Shown here one piece after another: positions 54,479 through 63,903 of a stretch of DNA of 64,000 nt. Position numbers and translations under genes: made by a program. The notes below the pieces were generated by a model that worked only from the letters and a program-made list of their open reading frames with translations, searched no databases and was not told where the DNA came from. Each line of letters begins with the position of its first letter. Position 1 is the stretch's first letter. The stretch is from Saprospiraceae bacterium (lineage in GTDB: Bacteria > Bacteroidota > Bacteroidia > Chitinophagales > Saprospiraceae), in NCBI GenBank assembly GCA_020627705.1, contig JAHDGJ010000001.1, positions 1-64,000 of the forward strand. Reading direction: 5' to 3'.

Positions 54479-55171
54479 TTACAATTCTATAGTTTCTTCA
54501 ATATCGAGTAATATTAATTCTTTGCCATCTTGTTCAAAGTAATTTTTTGCTTTCTGATGATCAATTTTGATGTAAGGGAAAGAGTCGAAATGACATCCAA
54601 TAATTTTGGAGCATTCCACAAATTGTGCTGCCAAAAGTGCGTCTTCATATCCCATAGTAAAATTGTCGCCAACAGGTAGAATACAAAAATCCAAAGCAGG
54701 ACAAATCACAGGGATTAACTTCATATCATAAGTCAAAGCCGTATCTCCGGCAAAATAAAAACAAGTCTCTGAATTCCAAATTACAAAGCCCACTGGATTG
54801 CTGCCATAAGTCCCATCCGGCAATACACTAGAATGTACAGCATTGACGAGTTTTACCGTTCCAAAATCGAAATTCCATTTTCCTCCGGTGTTCATCGGAT
54901 GCCCTTTGTATCCTTTTTCTCCGAAATAGCTAACTAATTCGTAAGTCGAAATCAAAGTAGCATTTGACCTTTGCAGTATATTTTCAACATCTGCACTATG
55001 ATCGCCATGTCCATGACTCAATAATACATAATCCGGATTTAATGCATTTAACAAGGCATCAGAAGCAATTGGGTTTTGAGAAATTGCTGGATCAAAAAGT
55101 AGTTTTTTCCCACCAAACTCGATTAGAACACAAGATTGTCCAAAATATTGAAGATTAATATTCATTTTCAC
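54479..55171 (-). CDS. UlaG-like metal-dependent hydrolase (UPF0173, MBL fold)
   Basis: A 230-residue metallo-beta-lactamase-fold protein. The metal motif HGHGDH is at residues 53-58, with Asp in YFAGDTALTYDMK and a later His in GCHFDSFPYIKID. It resembles the UPF0173 (YtkL/UlaG-like) hydrolases whose substrates are generally unknown. It heads the parA-parB-DUF5683 run and abuts parA without spacing. A TACCTTTG element (minus strand, 55183-55176) lies just upstream of the ATG, without a well placed TTG. Confidence 0.85.
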   Translation of the reverse strand: MKMNINLQYFGQSCVLIEFGGKKLLFDPAISQNPIASDALLNALNPDYVLLSHGHGDHSADVENILQRSNATLISTYELVSYFGEKGYKGHPMNTGGKWNFDFGTVKLVNAVHSSVLPDGTYGSNPVGFVIWNSETCFYFAGDTALTYDMKLIPVICPALDFCILPVGDNFTMGYEDALLAAQFVECSKIIGCHFDSFPYIKIDHQKAKNYFEQDGKELILLDIEETIEL

Positions 55172-55244
55172 AGGGCAAAGGTAAACCTTAACCCAAAATA
55201 TCTATTGATATCTATAGTATTAAAAACGTACTAAATAATACCTA

Positions 55245-55778
55245 ATGATTCTAATTATAAGTGCTACGAATAGAGCAAACAGTATGACTTCTAAAGTTTC
55301 AATGAAATGTAAAGAACTTTTAGAAAGGAGCGTAACCGAGGAAGTTCAATTATTGGATTTGGCAAACGTCGAAAACTTTGGGCTTTCATCACAAATGTAT
55401 TCTCCCGACAATCAGTCTGAAGAATTACGAAGAATTCAAGATGATTTACTTAAAAAATCATCAAAATGGATTCTAGTCTTGCCCGAATATAATGGAGGAC
55501 TGCCGGGTATATTCAAGCTCTTCATTGATGCCGTTTCTATACGAGATAAAGACGAAACCTTTAGAGGAAGACATGCTGCGTTGATTGGTGTGGCTGCGGG
55601 AAGAGCGGGTAATTTGAGGGGCTTAGATTATCTAACCAATTGTTTAAATTATCTAGGGATGCATGTACATTCTAATAAGCTTCCAATTTCTTCTCTTGGA
55701 AGGGTATATGATTCTGGAGAAATGGATGAAGGCACGAGCAATGTGCTCGACACGTTGCTTATGGAATTTTGTAAATAA
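55245..55778 (+). CDS. NADPH-dependent FMN reductase family protein
   Basis: A 177-residue flavodoxin-fold oxidoreductase. The phosphate-binding N-terminus is ILIISATNRANSMTSKVS, and the flavin/active loop is LPEYNGGLPGIFKLFIDAV. RHAALIGVAAGRAGNLRGLDYLT contributes further to the FMN site. Likely roles include flavin, quinone or chromate/azo reduction in the cytoplasm. It is divergent from the UlaG-like gene. The hairpin 5 nt downstream serves mainly the convergent giant gene. Confidence 0.88.
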   Translation: MILIISATNRANSMTSKVSMKCKELLERSVTEEVQLLDLANVENFGLSSQMYSPDNQSEELRRIQDDLLKKSSKWILVLPEYNGGLPGIFKLFIDAVSIRDKDETFRGRHAALIGVAAGRAGNLRGLDYLTNCLNYLGMHVHSNKLPISSLGRVYDSGEMDEGTSNVLDTLLMEFCK

Positions 55779-55813
55779 AAAAAGGCCTGTCTAATTTTTC
55801 AACTAGACAGGCC
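55774..55813 (-). terminator. Terminator of the HYR/lectin giant gene (minus strand)
   Basis: On the minus strand the stem GGCCTGTCTA pairs with TAGACAGGCC (10 bp, 10-nt loop) and is followed by TTTTTTT. The plus strand has no T run after the stem. Confidence 0.88.
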
Positions 55814-55833
55814 AACTATTTAGGGGGTAAACT

Positions 55834-58800
55834 CTATTTACTTACAATTATTCGTTTCGAAATTAAATCCGAACCGTTGTTTACTTGTAACATATAAATT
55901 CCATTTTGAAGATCTGCCACATCGATTTGCAGCACCTTATTGGCTTCAACATTTTTTATTGTTCTCACAACTTTTCCTTCAATATTTAATAATTGTGCAT
56001 CCAGCCAATCTGCCTGGTCGCTGTTAATATTGATGTTAAGAATTGAACTTACCGGGTTTGGATATACTTGTACTGCAATTCTTGTGTCATCAATGGAAGG
56101 TTGATACGGTGGAATGAATTCGCCCAGATTTATTGGATCCAATTCTTCCCTATACGCAATATCTGTACTTGCCACGTTGGCCTCAGGAGGAAGCACATTT
56201 AAGCAATAGTCCTCTGTTTCTCCGTGTGGGAAAATTTCGCAGGGCCCGGTAGGATAAGAGCCATATTTCATAACAACTCTTACTCGACATTGTCCTGATA
56301 CATTTCCTGGCACATTGTAAAATCCAGTTAATGTTCCAGTTCCTGCACCATAAGCGCAAAGTTCTCCAGAATCAAAGAAATCATAATCTTGATTCCAATC
56401 ACAGTAAATTTTCCAATAGCAAACCAGTTTTCCACTAGAACCAAAACCCGGTGTTAAATTGATTGGAATGTTGTCTCCTGGGCTGACGTCATGACAGGTG
56501 GAGCTAAAATCTGCATACCCTCCGTTATTTCCGGACTGGTGGTTGATAGGGCCAAATCCGCACTGTTCTATGTAAACATAGTTGCTGTTTTGTCCACCCG
56601 ATAAACAATAATTGGCAGAAATAACGATATCAAAGCTGCATGTCGTTGAATTGCCACAAGCATCTTGCGCTTGATAGGTAATAGTGGTTGTTGTGTTAGG
56701 CGCAAAATATGATCCGCTAGGCGGTCCTGCAATTTGACTCACGTTGATGCAAGCAGGAATCTCCATAACATACTCTAAAGTAGTTTTAGCATATTGATCA
56801 TTCCATTGACCGTTGCTTAGCATTTCACAATAATGCTGTGACCCATTTTGATTGTTAGGTTGTCCCGGATACCAATTGCTATAAGTTACGGTAGAACCAT
56901 CGTTCCAAGTCCAGTTGCCCTCGTTGTTAAAGTCGGAGCATCCGATGTAAGCTGTTTGCGTAGTTAATAAACTGGCCACGAAAGCATTTTCATTGGCATC
57001 ATTTATAATTGCCAAATGGCCACCTAAAGACGCACAATTGGCCTGCGCATTTACCCAAGTGTCTGGACTCGTGGAGCAATAATAATGCGAACCTCCGTAG
57101 TTGCCCATGTAAACAAAGCCATCTATGTGACCTCCATCTTGACAACTGTTTGCAGAACAACATGAATTGACTTCAGGAGTATTCCAATTTACAATTAAAC
57201 CGCTTTTACCATTAGGCACAGTAAAATGAGCATCGTTATAACAGTTTATGGAGATGGAAGATTCAACAGTCACGTTAAAGCAGCAATTTGCTTTGCTTCC
57301 GCAATTATCTGTAAGCTCATAACAAACTTCATGTGTTCCCGTAGGTATAACGGACCCATTTGCAGGACCACTTGTTTGTACAATGTTGTCACATGGGATT
57401 TCCATTACAAATTCTAAAGCGACTTTTCCATATTGATCGTTCCATTGCCCGTTGTTTAGCATTTCGCAAAAATGTTGGGCTCCATTAAAATTGTTCGGTT
57501 GGTCTGTATACCAATTGCTATATGTAACTGGCGAGCCATCTACCCACGTCCATTGTCCTTCATTTGTATGGTCACTACATCCGATATAAGCGGATTGCGT
57601 AGTTAGGAAATTAGCGATAAATGCATTTTCTGCCGCAGAATTTACAATAGCCAAATGTCCTCCTGCAGAATCACAAAAAGCTTGCGCATTAGCCCAGGTG
57701 TCTGGTTGTTCTGAGCAGTAGTAATGGTGTCCATTAAAAGTACCCATGTAAACAAAGCCTGCAATGGCTCCTCCTCCTAAGCAATCAACGCCACATCCAC
57801 TTTGTACCGCTGGTAACTCCCAATGAACCGCAGTCCCATTTGGCCCATTGCATTGTACAATGGTATCTGAAGGACATGTAATTTGGAAATTAGACTCTAT
57901 CGTTATATCAAAACTGCAAGTACTTGTGTTTCCGCAATTATTTGTTGCAGTATAGGTGACAGTAGTAGTACCGATTGGGAAAATATCACCACTATTATAA
58001 TTGGAAGTGATGTTTGTAGATCCACAATTGTCTGATGCCACAGGGGCTGTCCAATGAATCTCCATTGATAAACCATCTGGTGAAGTTTGAGTTATGTCAT
58101 CTATACACGTTATAACTGGAGCGTAGATGTCGTTTCGAGTAATGGTCTGGACACAGGTCGAAACCAACGAGGGCTTCAATGGATCATACGCCTTCCAAGT
58201 TCTCTCGATTTTGTATGACCCAGTACATGGGAATGGATAACTCACTTCATCCGAATATTCAACTATTGGATCAGCACACAATGAAGAACCAGCAATTGCA
58301 GTTGCAAAACCGGATATGCTTGGGTCGGTTGAAATGTGTGGACATGAATTATCTACATCTGGACAGGAAATTATTGGAGCAGTATTACAACTGTTATCGA
58401 TTATCTCAATGGTGAATTCACAGCTACTAGTGTTTCCACAAACATCAGTAGCGGTATAAGTAACCGTTGATGTTCCAATAGGAAATGTATCGCCACTTGT
58501 AAAATTACTGGATAGTGTCGTAGCTCCACAATTGTCCGATGCTGTTGGAGCTGTCCAAGTTACTTCCACAGGCAAGCCATCAATTGATGTTTCGATAATA
58601 TCATCCACGCATGTAATTACTGGTGCATATATGTCATTTCTTGTAATGATTTGTACACAAGAAGAGGACAAACTTGGTTTGTCAGGGTCATAGCTGGTCC
58701 ATGTTCTTTCAATTTTAAATGATCCTGTACATGGGTAAGGATAGCTGATGATGTCGCTAAATTCAACGATTGGTGTACTACATAAACTTGAACCTGCAAT

Positions 58801-61059
58801 GGCAATAGCATAACCAGAGATGCTGGGATCTGTTGATATATGTGGACATGAATTATCTTCATCAGGGCAAGTTATAATTGGGGCAGTATTACAGCTGTTG
58901 TCAATTATTTCAATCAAGAATTCGCACCTACTTGTATTTCCACATAGATCTGTAGCAGTATAGCTAACTACAGTAGTACCAACTGGAAAGTCATCTCCAC
59001 TAGAATAATTTGACGTTACAGAAACAGAACCACAATTATCAGTAGCCGATGGTGCATTCCACGAAACCGAAACAGGTAAACCGTCCAAAGAAACTAAACT
59101 TATATCATTGGGGCAGCTAATAAGCGGTACATTGATATCGTTTCTAGTAATTATTTGGGTACATGAAGCTGTTAAATTTGGATTGTTTGGATCTGTAGCT
59201 GTCCATATCCTTTCTATTTGATACGTGTTGTTGCATGGAAATGGATTCGTAACTATATCTTCAAATGTAACTAAAGGAGGGTCGCAAAAAGTAGAACCTG
59301 CAGTTGCTGTTGCATATCCAGAAATCGTTGGGTCTGTAGAAATTTGAGGACAAGAGTTGTCTACATTAGGACAACTAATCAAAGGCAAGGCTGTGCAACT
59401 ATTATCGACAACTTCGATAGTAAAGCTGCAACTGCTCGTGTTTCCACATCCATCTGTCGCCAGATAGCTTACTTCAGTAATACCCAATGGAAGGCATTCG
59501 CCAGCATTGTGTGTAGCAGTAAATGAAGCTAAGTCACAATTATCTGAAGCCTGTGGCAAATTCCAGTTTGCTTCTACACAATTGCCATCAATTGAACTTA
59601 AAGTCTGGTTTTGCGGGCAATTCGTAATTACAGGGTTAAGATTGTCAATAAACGAAATTGTTTGAATACAGCTGCTAATGAAGCTTGGGTTATCTGCGTC
59701 GTATGCGGTCCAGGTTCTTTCTATAATTTGTTCGCCACAAGTTGAAGTGCTTATAACATTGTCCGTAAAAGCAACAACAGGTGCTCCGCAATTAGGTCCT
59801 CCTGGAGTTACTTGTGGAAGGCCTGTTTCTTTGGGATTAGAGTCATTGGTGCCAGGACACGAGGTGTAATCGTCAGGACAGATCAAATTCGGGCCATTCA
59901 TACAACTTACATCATTGACAGTTACAATGAAACTACAGCTTGTATTATTGCCGCAGCCATCTAAAGCCAAATATGTAACCGTCGTGCTACCAACCGGAAA
60001 GCATTCTCCAATCGTGTAATCTGCAGTAAGAGAACTAATTTGGCAGTTGTCCATAGCGGTTGGAGCTGTCCAATTTACACTCACACATAAACCATCATTG
60101 GAGTCTACGCTTAGATCAGTAGGGCAATTTGTTAATGTTGGCTCTTCTGTATCTCGCAGTTGTATGAGTTGTGTGCAAGTACTGGTATTGGATGGGTCCT
60201 CTGGATCAGTAGCTATCCAAGTCCTTGTTATTTCTCTTGAAATGGCACAATTGAAAGGATTGGTTTCAGCATCCACATAGCTTAAATTCGGGTTTAAACA
60301 ATTCGTGCTTCCTGGAGCAACCGTTCCAGTTCCAGTATTGCTTGGATCAATCGAATCCGTTGGACAGCCCACATAAGTTGGCGGACAACTAATTATTGGA
60401 GGATCAAAACAACACGAGCCATCGACTGTAACATCAAAGGAGCAACTGGTCGTATTTCCACATAGATCGGTGGCGGTATAAATGACTGTGGTTGTTGTGC
60501 CATTTGCAAATGCATCTCCACTATTATAATTAGAACTTACAACTAGTGCTGTACAATTATCGCTGAATTGTGGGTTGATCCAAGTTACTGTTGCGGTACA
60601 GTTATTTTGATTTGGAACAACGGATATATTTGCAGGGCAGAAATCAGTAATTGGATCGGTCTCGTCAATTAATGTTATTTCTTGAGCACAGTCTACGTAT
60701 AAACTTGCGTCTGACGGATCATAAGCATACCAAATTCTTTTGATAAATAATTGACCTGTACATGGTCCGGTTGAAATCGGGAGGTCATATGACCCAATGA
60801 TGGGTTGAGAACAATTAGATCCACCTGGGAGTGCCGTTGCAACACCAAGGCTAGCACTGGAGATATCGTCTCCAGGGCATCCAATAAAGTCAGGGGGACA
60901 AGTAATTATTGGAAGAGTGGTACAATTAAATTCATTCTCAATCGGTGTTTCATAAAGGTTGATTGCTTCATTAAATGCATTTGCATTTTGAGCAAAGAAG
61001 AAGAGTCCAAAACAAAGCAGATGAACTTTCTTTAGTAAACAAGCATAAATGTCTCTCAT
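55834..61059 (-). CDS. Giant T9SS type A secreted protein with HYR modules and two C-type lectin domains
   Basis: Secreted or surface protein, about 1741 residues, probably an adhesin for glycans. Order: signal peptide (MRDIYACLLKKVHLLCFGLF...); six modules of about 168-171 residues with HYR-like halves (WTAPxASDNCG, FPxGTxTVTYTATDxCGN); two further HYR domains each interrupted by a C-type lectin domain; a Cys-rich GEVED-like domain (ending GETEDYCLNV); and a C-terminal T9SS type A sorting domain (VQVYPNPVSSILNI to the end). The lectin domains contain QPN in place of the classical EPN/QPD sugar-binding triplet, plus WND. The frame opens at 61092, but the ATG at 61059 gives the usual signal peptide. 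It is followed by a strong terminator. Confidence 0.85.
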   Translation of the reverse strand: MRDIYACLLKKVHLLCFGLFFFAQNANAFNEAINLYETPIENEFNCTTLPIITCPPDFIGCPGDDISSASLGVATALPGGSNCSQPIIGSYDLPISTGPCTGQLFIKRIWYAYDPSDASLYVDCAQEITLIDETDPITDFCPANISVVPNQNNCTATVTWINPQFSDNCTALVVSSNYNSGDAFANGTTTTVIYTATDLCGNTTSCSFDVTVDGSCCFDPPIISCPPTYVGCPTDSIDPSNTGTGTVAPGSTNCLNPNLSYVDAETNPFNCAISREITRTWIATDPEDPSNTSTCTQLIQLRDTEEPTLTNCPTDLSVDSNDGLCVSVNWTAPTAMDNCQISSLTADYTIGECFPVGSTTVTYLALDGCGNNTSCSFIVTVNDVSCMNGPNLICPDDYTSCPGTNDSNPKETGLPQVTPGGPNCGAPVVAFTDNVISTSTCGEQIIERTWTAYDADNPSFISSCIQTISFIDNLNPVITNCPQNQTLSSIDGNCVEANWNLPQASDNCDLASFTATHNAGECLPLGITEVSYLATDGCGNTSSCSFTIEVVDNSCTALPLISCPNVDNSCPQISTDPTISGYATATAGSTFCDPPLVTFEDIVTNPFPCNNTYQIERIWTATDPNNPNLTASCTQIITRNDINVPLISCPNDISLVSLDGLPVSVSWNAPSATDNCGSVSVTSNYSSGDDFPVGTTVVSYTATDLCGNTSRCEFLIEIIDNSCNTAPIITCPDEDNSCPHISTDPSISGYAIAIAGSSLCSTPIVEFSDIISYPYPCTGSFKIERTWTSYDPDKPSLSSSCVQIITRNDIYAPVITCVDDIIETSIDGLPVEVTWTAPTASDNCGATTLSSNFTSGDTFPIGTSTVTYTATDVCGNTSSCEFTIEIIDNSCNTAPIISCPDVDNSCPHISTDPSISGFATAIAGSSLCADPIVEYSDEVSYPFPCTGSYKIERTWKAYDPLKPSLVSTCVQTITRNDIYAPVITCIDDITQTSPDGLSMEIHWTAPVASDNCGSTNITSNYNSGDIFPIGTTTVTYTATNNCGNTSTCSFDITIESNFQITCPSDTIVQCNGPNGTAVHWELPAVQSGCGVDCLGGGAIAGFVYMGTFNGHHYYCSEQPDTWANAQAFCDSAGGHLAIVNSAAENAFIANFLTTQSAYIGCSDHTNEGQWTWVDGSPVTYSNWYTDQPNNFNGAQHFCEMLNNGQWNDQYGKVALEFVMEIPCDNIVQTSGPANGSVIPTGTHEVCYELTDNCGSKANCCFNVTVESSISINCYNDAHFTVPNGKSGLIVNWNTPEVNSCCSANSCQDGGHIDGFVYMGNYGGSHYYCSTSPDTWVNAQANCASLGGHLAIINDANENAFVASLLTTQTAYIGCSDFNNEGNWTWNDGSTVTYSNWYPGQPNNQNGSQHYCEMLSNGQWNDQYAKTTLEYVMEIPACINVSQIAGPPSGSYFAPNTTTTITYQAQDACGNSTTCSFDIVISANYCLSGGQNSNYVYIEQCGFGPINHQSGNNGGYADFSSTCHDVSPGDNIPINLTPGFGSSGKLVCYWKIYCDWNQDYDFFDSGELCAYGAGTGTLTGFYNVPGNVSGQCRVRVVMKYGSYPTGPCEIFPHGETEDYCLNVLPPEANVASTDIAYREELDPINLGEFIPPYQPSIDDTRIAVQVYPNPVSSILNININSDQADWLDAQLLNIEGKVVRTIKNVEANKVLQIDVADLQNGIYMLQVNNGSDLISKRIIVSK
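56198..56592 (-). other. GEVED-like domain
   Basis: Sub-region of the giant lectin protein encoding a Cys-rich module starting with NYVYIEQCGFG and ending with GETEDYCLNV. The middle has WKIYCDWNQDYDFFDSGEL, a pattern typical of GEVED domains near the C-terminus of Bacteroidota T9SS clients. It lies between the second nested lectin and the sorting domain. Confidence 0.7.
56749..57120 (-). other. Second C-type lectin domain (CTLD2), inside an HYR-like domain
   Basis: Starts GFVYMGNYGGSHYYCS and ends LEYVMEIPAC. Core features are GGHLAIINDANENAFV, AYIGCSDFNNEG, WYPGQPNNQNG and NGQWNDQYAK. It lies between two halves of an HYR-like domain: VNWNTPEVNSCC before it and GPPSGSYFAPNTTTTITY after it. 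Confidence 0.8.
57391..57759 (-). other. First C-type lectin domain (CTLD1), inside an HYR-like domain
   Basis: Starts GFVYMGTFNGHHYYCS and ends LEFVMEIPC. Core features are GGHLAIVNSAAENAFI, AYIGCSDHTNEG, WYTDQPNNFNG and NGQWNDQYGK. It is flanked by VHWELPAVQSGC before and GPANGSVIPTGTHEVCYE after, the two halves of an HYR-like domain. Its start is exactly 639 bp (213 codons) from the start of CTLD2. Confidence 0.8.
57877..60912 (-). repeat. Six tandem HYR-containing modules (504-513 bp each)
   Basis: Module starts (the Pro of P-x-I-x-C-P) lie at 60912, 60399, 59892, 59385, 58881 and 58377, giving steps of 513, 507, 507, 504 and 504 bp. The last two modules are closest to each other (both contain NSCPHISTDPSISG and ITRNDIYAPVITC), while the first two are the most diverged. 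Each module has an upper half ending in C-x-Q-x-I and a lower half that is an HYR domain. Confidence 0.85.
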
Positions 61060-61288
61060 TACATGAGTTTTTGTTACGAAATACAAGAACATTCGCTTGT
61101 GTCAATATGTACGATCAGCAGGTGGAAGTTGCTTCGCGTTTCTAAACATTCATTAAAAAAGGAAATAAGTGAGAAGGTGGTTTTTCAATTATTATTTCCT
61201 GCTCGAAAACGCAATTTAGACTAGAGGTGTCCGCATAAAAATGTGAAGAAAATGTTAACATATGTTATTCTTTATTTTTACATCAGTT

Positions 61289-62881
61289 ATGGTAACCAGA
61301 AGTGCATTTATATCAACTTTATTCATGCTAATTTTTGTAGCGTGTGCTTCAAATCAAGATGAATCGGAGTATAAAGTCTTGCATTATAACCAACCAAATG
61401 CAATTACAAGCTTAGATCCCGCCTTTGCTAAAAGCCAAAATAATATTTGGGCGGTGGAGCATATATTTGATGGATTGGTCTGCCTAGACAGTACGTTAAA
61501 GGTCGTGCCTTCTATAGCCAAATCATGGGAGATAAGTAACAATGGCCTTGAATACACTTTCCATTTAAGAAATGATGTCTTTTTTCATGAGGATGCTTGT
61601 TTTGCCAACAAAAGCCGAAAGGTGGTTGCTGCAGATTGCGAATACAGTTTTAATAGACTTATTGACACGGAAGTAAATTCACCAGGTGCATGGTTGTTTA
61701 GTGATAAGGTTGACACTTTGCAGCCATTTAGGGCACTAAATGATTCTACTTTTCAAATTAAGCTTCTAACACCTTTTCGCCCTTTTTTAGGGATACTTTC
61801 AATGCAGTATTGTTCCATTGTTCCTAAAGAAGCGTTGGACTATTACAGAGAGGGATTTAGGACCCATCCGGTAGGAACTGGACCATTCATGTTTAAGAAG
61901 TGGCTTGAGAATCAAGCCTTGTTTTTATCTAGAAATGAAAAATATTATCTCGGACCCAGTCAACTCGAAGGAGTTAGGACAAGTTTTATCGCAGATCGGA
62001 AAATAGCTTTTTTGGAGTTGATGAAAGGAAACATAGAATTGAATTCTGGATTAGAATCTTCGTTTGTAAATGAGCTGCTTACAAAGGATGGCAACTTAAA
62101 AGAAGAAATGAAAGAAAAGGTGAAGTATATAAAGTCTCCATATCTCAATATGGAATACTTAGGAATTAATATGGAGTTGGCAAAGACATCCAAATTGAAT
62201 GCTAAAAAAGTACGGCAAGCTTTAAATTATGCCATCAATAGACCTCTAATGTTAAAGGCTTTAAGGAATAATGTTGGGGTTCCTGCAAATGCTGGATTTA
62301 TTCCAAGAGGGTTGCCATCTCACAATTCTACTGTGGTTAAAGGCTATAACTATGATTTAGAAAAAGCAAGAGCACTTCTTCAAGAAGCAGGGTTTCCCAA
62401 AGGCAATGGGTTGGATCCATTAACCATTTATACAAACTCGGATTACATAGACCTTTGCACATTCATTGCTAAAGAATGGGAAAAGATAGGATTACGCGTC
62501 GAAATAGAATTAATGGAGTCTGCAGTGTTGAGGGCTGGAATGCGCAAGTCTTCGATTCCATTATTTCGAGGATCTTGGATCGCAGATTATCCAGATGGAG
62601 AAAGCTTTTTGTGTATGTTTTATAGTAAAAATCCTGCTCCTCCAAACTATACAAGGTTTGAAAACAAAGCCTTTGATCAACTCTATGAACGGGCGATACA
62701 AGAAAATAATGACAGCCTACGAATTGATTTGTATCAACAAATGGATAAGATACTTGTAGACGAAGCACCAGTTGTGTTTTTATTTTATGATGAGTCTTCC
62801 ATTTTTACAACTCCAAACATTGAAAATTTGGAACGGAATGCGTTAAATCAACTCAAGGCTTATCCACTAAAACATCATTAG
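61289..62881 (+). CDS. Extracellular solute-binding lipoprotein (SBP family 5, oligopeptide type)
   Basis: Periplasmic lipoprotein of the DppA/OppA family that captures peptides or similar ligands for an ABC importer. From the ATG at 61289 it has 530 residues with a lipobox IFVAC (Cys19). SBP_bac_5 hallmarks are AITSLDPAFAKSQNN, PSIAKSWEISNNGLEYTFHL, HPVGTGPFMFKKWL, LNAKKVRQALNYAINR and the C-terminal DKILVDEAPVVFLFY. An earlier ATG at 61262 is in frame but gives a longer signal. No permease or ATPase gene is in the window. It overlaps the convergent redoxin gene by 4 nt. Confidence 0.88.
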   Translation: MVTRSAFISTLFMLIFVACASNQDESEYKVLHYNQPNAITSLDPAFAKSQNNIWAVEHIFDGLVCLDSTLKVVPSIAKSWEISNNGLEYTFHLRNDVFFHEDACFANKSRKVVAADCEYSFNRLIDTEVNSPGAWLFSDKVDTLQPFRALNDSTFQIKLLTPFRPFLGILSMQYCSIVPKEALDYYREGFRTHPVGTGPFMFKKWLENQALFLSRNEKYYLGPSQLEGVRTSFIADRKIAFLELMKGNIELNSGLESSFVNELLTKDGNLKEEMKEKVKYIKSPYLNMEYLGINMELAKTSKLNAKKVRQALNYAINRPLMLKALRNNVGVPANAGFIPRGLPSHNSTVVKGYNYDLEKARALLQEAGFPKGNGLDPLTIYTNSDYIDLCTFIAKEWEKIGLRVEIELMESAVLRAGMRKSSIPLFRGSWIADYPDGESFLCMFYSKNPAPPNYTRFENKAFDQLYERAIQENNDSLRIDLYQQMDKILVDEAPVVFLFYDESSIFTTPNIENLERNALNQLKAYPLKHH

Positions 62882-63903
62882 TGAATGTCTCCAGTCGTAA
62901 CTCGAACTACTCGGATGGTATACTCTGTCCCTTCGGTAAAAGGCAAGCTGTATTCTTGGCAATTGGCACAATCTGGAAAATAAAAATTATAGACAGGTTT
63001 TAATGGGTATGTTGGAAGGATATTTAGAAGCACTTTTCGAATTTCCAAAAGATCCAAGGCTGTAATACTTGAAGAACTATTGGCATCTGCGGCCAGTAGT
63101 TGGTACGGACTTTCAAAAGGCTGGATGTTTAGCAAATGCTTTTGAATTTGTAGTAAGTCTATAGCGGAAACGCCACTAATTTGTTGTTCTGTATTCAAAA
63201 CACTTAAGGTTGGGTTCAAAACTTCTGGTATATCGTCGCTGGGATAAGTAAAAGTCCCATTTGAAATAAAAGGTGTAATGTTTAAACTATAGTTGGCATC
63301 GCTGTTGGATTTCATGAAAACTTGACTGTTCCCATAAGCAAGAGATACGTTGTGTCTGTCTGTAATGTTTAGGGTATAATTTGATGGAGGCGGAGAGCTT
63401 CCCATTCCATTTGCTCCAGTCTGTGAGATCGCATCATCGAGTCCACTAAGACCAACATCCCATATTACCTCACCGGATGGTGCGATAACAATATAGGTAG
63501 GTGCTCCATAATAGGTACCAAAAGTGCCTGACGTAAATTGGCTGATAGCATCTACAGACCCACCTTGATTACCGGCTGCAGGCATAGTTGTACCATAAGT
63601 AGCTGCAAAATTTGAAACGGCGGAATTGCTGTCGTTCGTTTTATTTGATAATTCAAAAAATTCAACATCGTATTGACCCGCTCCCCAAGACTGATACTTG
63701 TCTTCGTATAGAGGAGCTTGTGCTTGACAGGGAGGGCAATAAGTAAAAAATATTTTTATTGCTACGGTTTTGCCCTGGTTCAAATAATCATCATATAAAT
63801 CATGTTCGACATTGTTGTAATCCGTAACAACAAAATTCTGCGCAACTTGCCCTGATAAGTTTGTCGTTAACATGATAGCTAAAGGAAGTATATATTTGAT
63901 CAC
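62878..63903 (-). CDS. Secreted redoxin-domain protein with dockerin-like repeats
   Basis: Exported thioredoxin-fold protein of about 341 residues. The GTG at 63903 gives a compact signal peptide (IKYILPLAIMLTTNLSG); the frame is open back to a GTG at 63984. The redoxin domain contains the active site FTYCPPCQAQAPLYEDKY (Cys56 and Cys59 from the chosen start) and a cis-Pro-like GAPTYIVIAPSGEV. A beta domain follows (about 175-240), then two 24-residue repeats (GVSAIDLLQIQKHLLNI and ITALDLLEIRKVLLNI) like dockerin type I duplications, although most calcium ligands of the first are missing. The C-terminus has CxxC (CANC) but no recognisable T9SS sorting domain. It overlaps the 3' end of the solute-binding gene by 4 nt. 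Confidence 0.75.
   Translation of the reverse strand: MIKYILPLAIMLTTNLSGQVAQNFVVTDYNNVEHDLYDDYLNQGKTVAIKIFFTYCPPCQAQAPLYEDKYQSWGAGQYDVEFFELSNKTNDSNSAVSNFAATYGTTMPAAGNQGGSVDAISQFTSGTFGTYYGAPTYIVIAPSGEVIWDVGLSGLDDAISQTGANGMGSSPPPSNYTLNITDRHNVSLAYGNSQVFMKSNSDANYSLNITPFISNGTFTYPSDDIPEVLNPTLSVLNTEQQISGVSAIDLLQIQKHLLNIQPFESPYQLLAADANSSSSITALDLLEIRKVLLNILPTYPLKPVYNFYFPDCANCQEYSLPFTEGTEYTIRVVRVTTGDIH

Noticed and set aside
62878-63903. A cellulosome component based on dockerin-like repeats
   Set aside because: No cohesin or glycoside hydrolase domain is present in the window and the calcium ligands are incomplete, so only a dockerin-like label is given.
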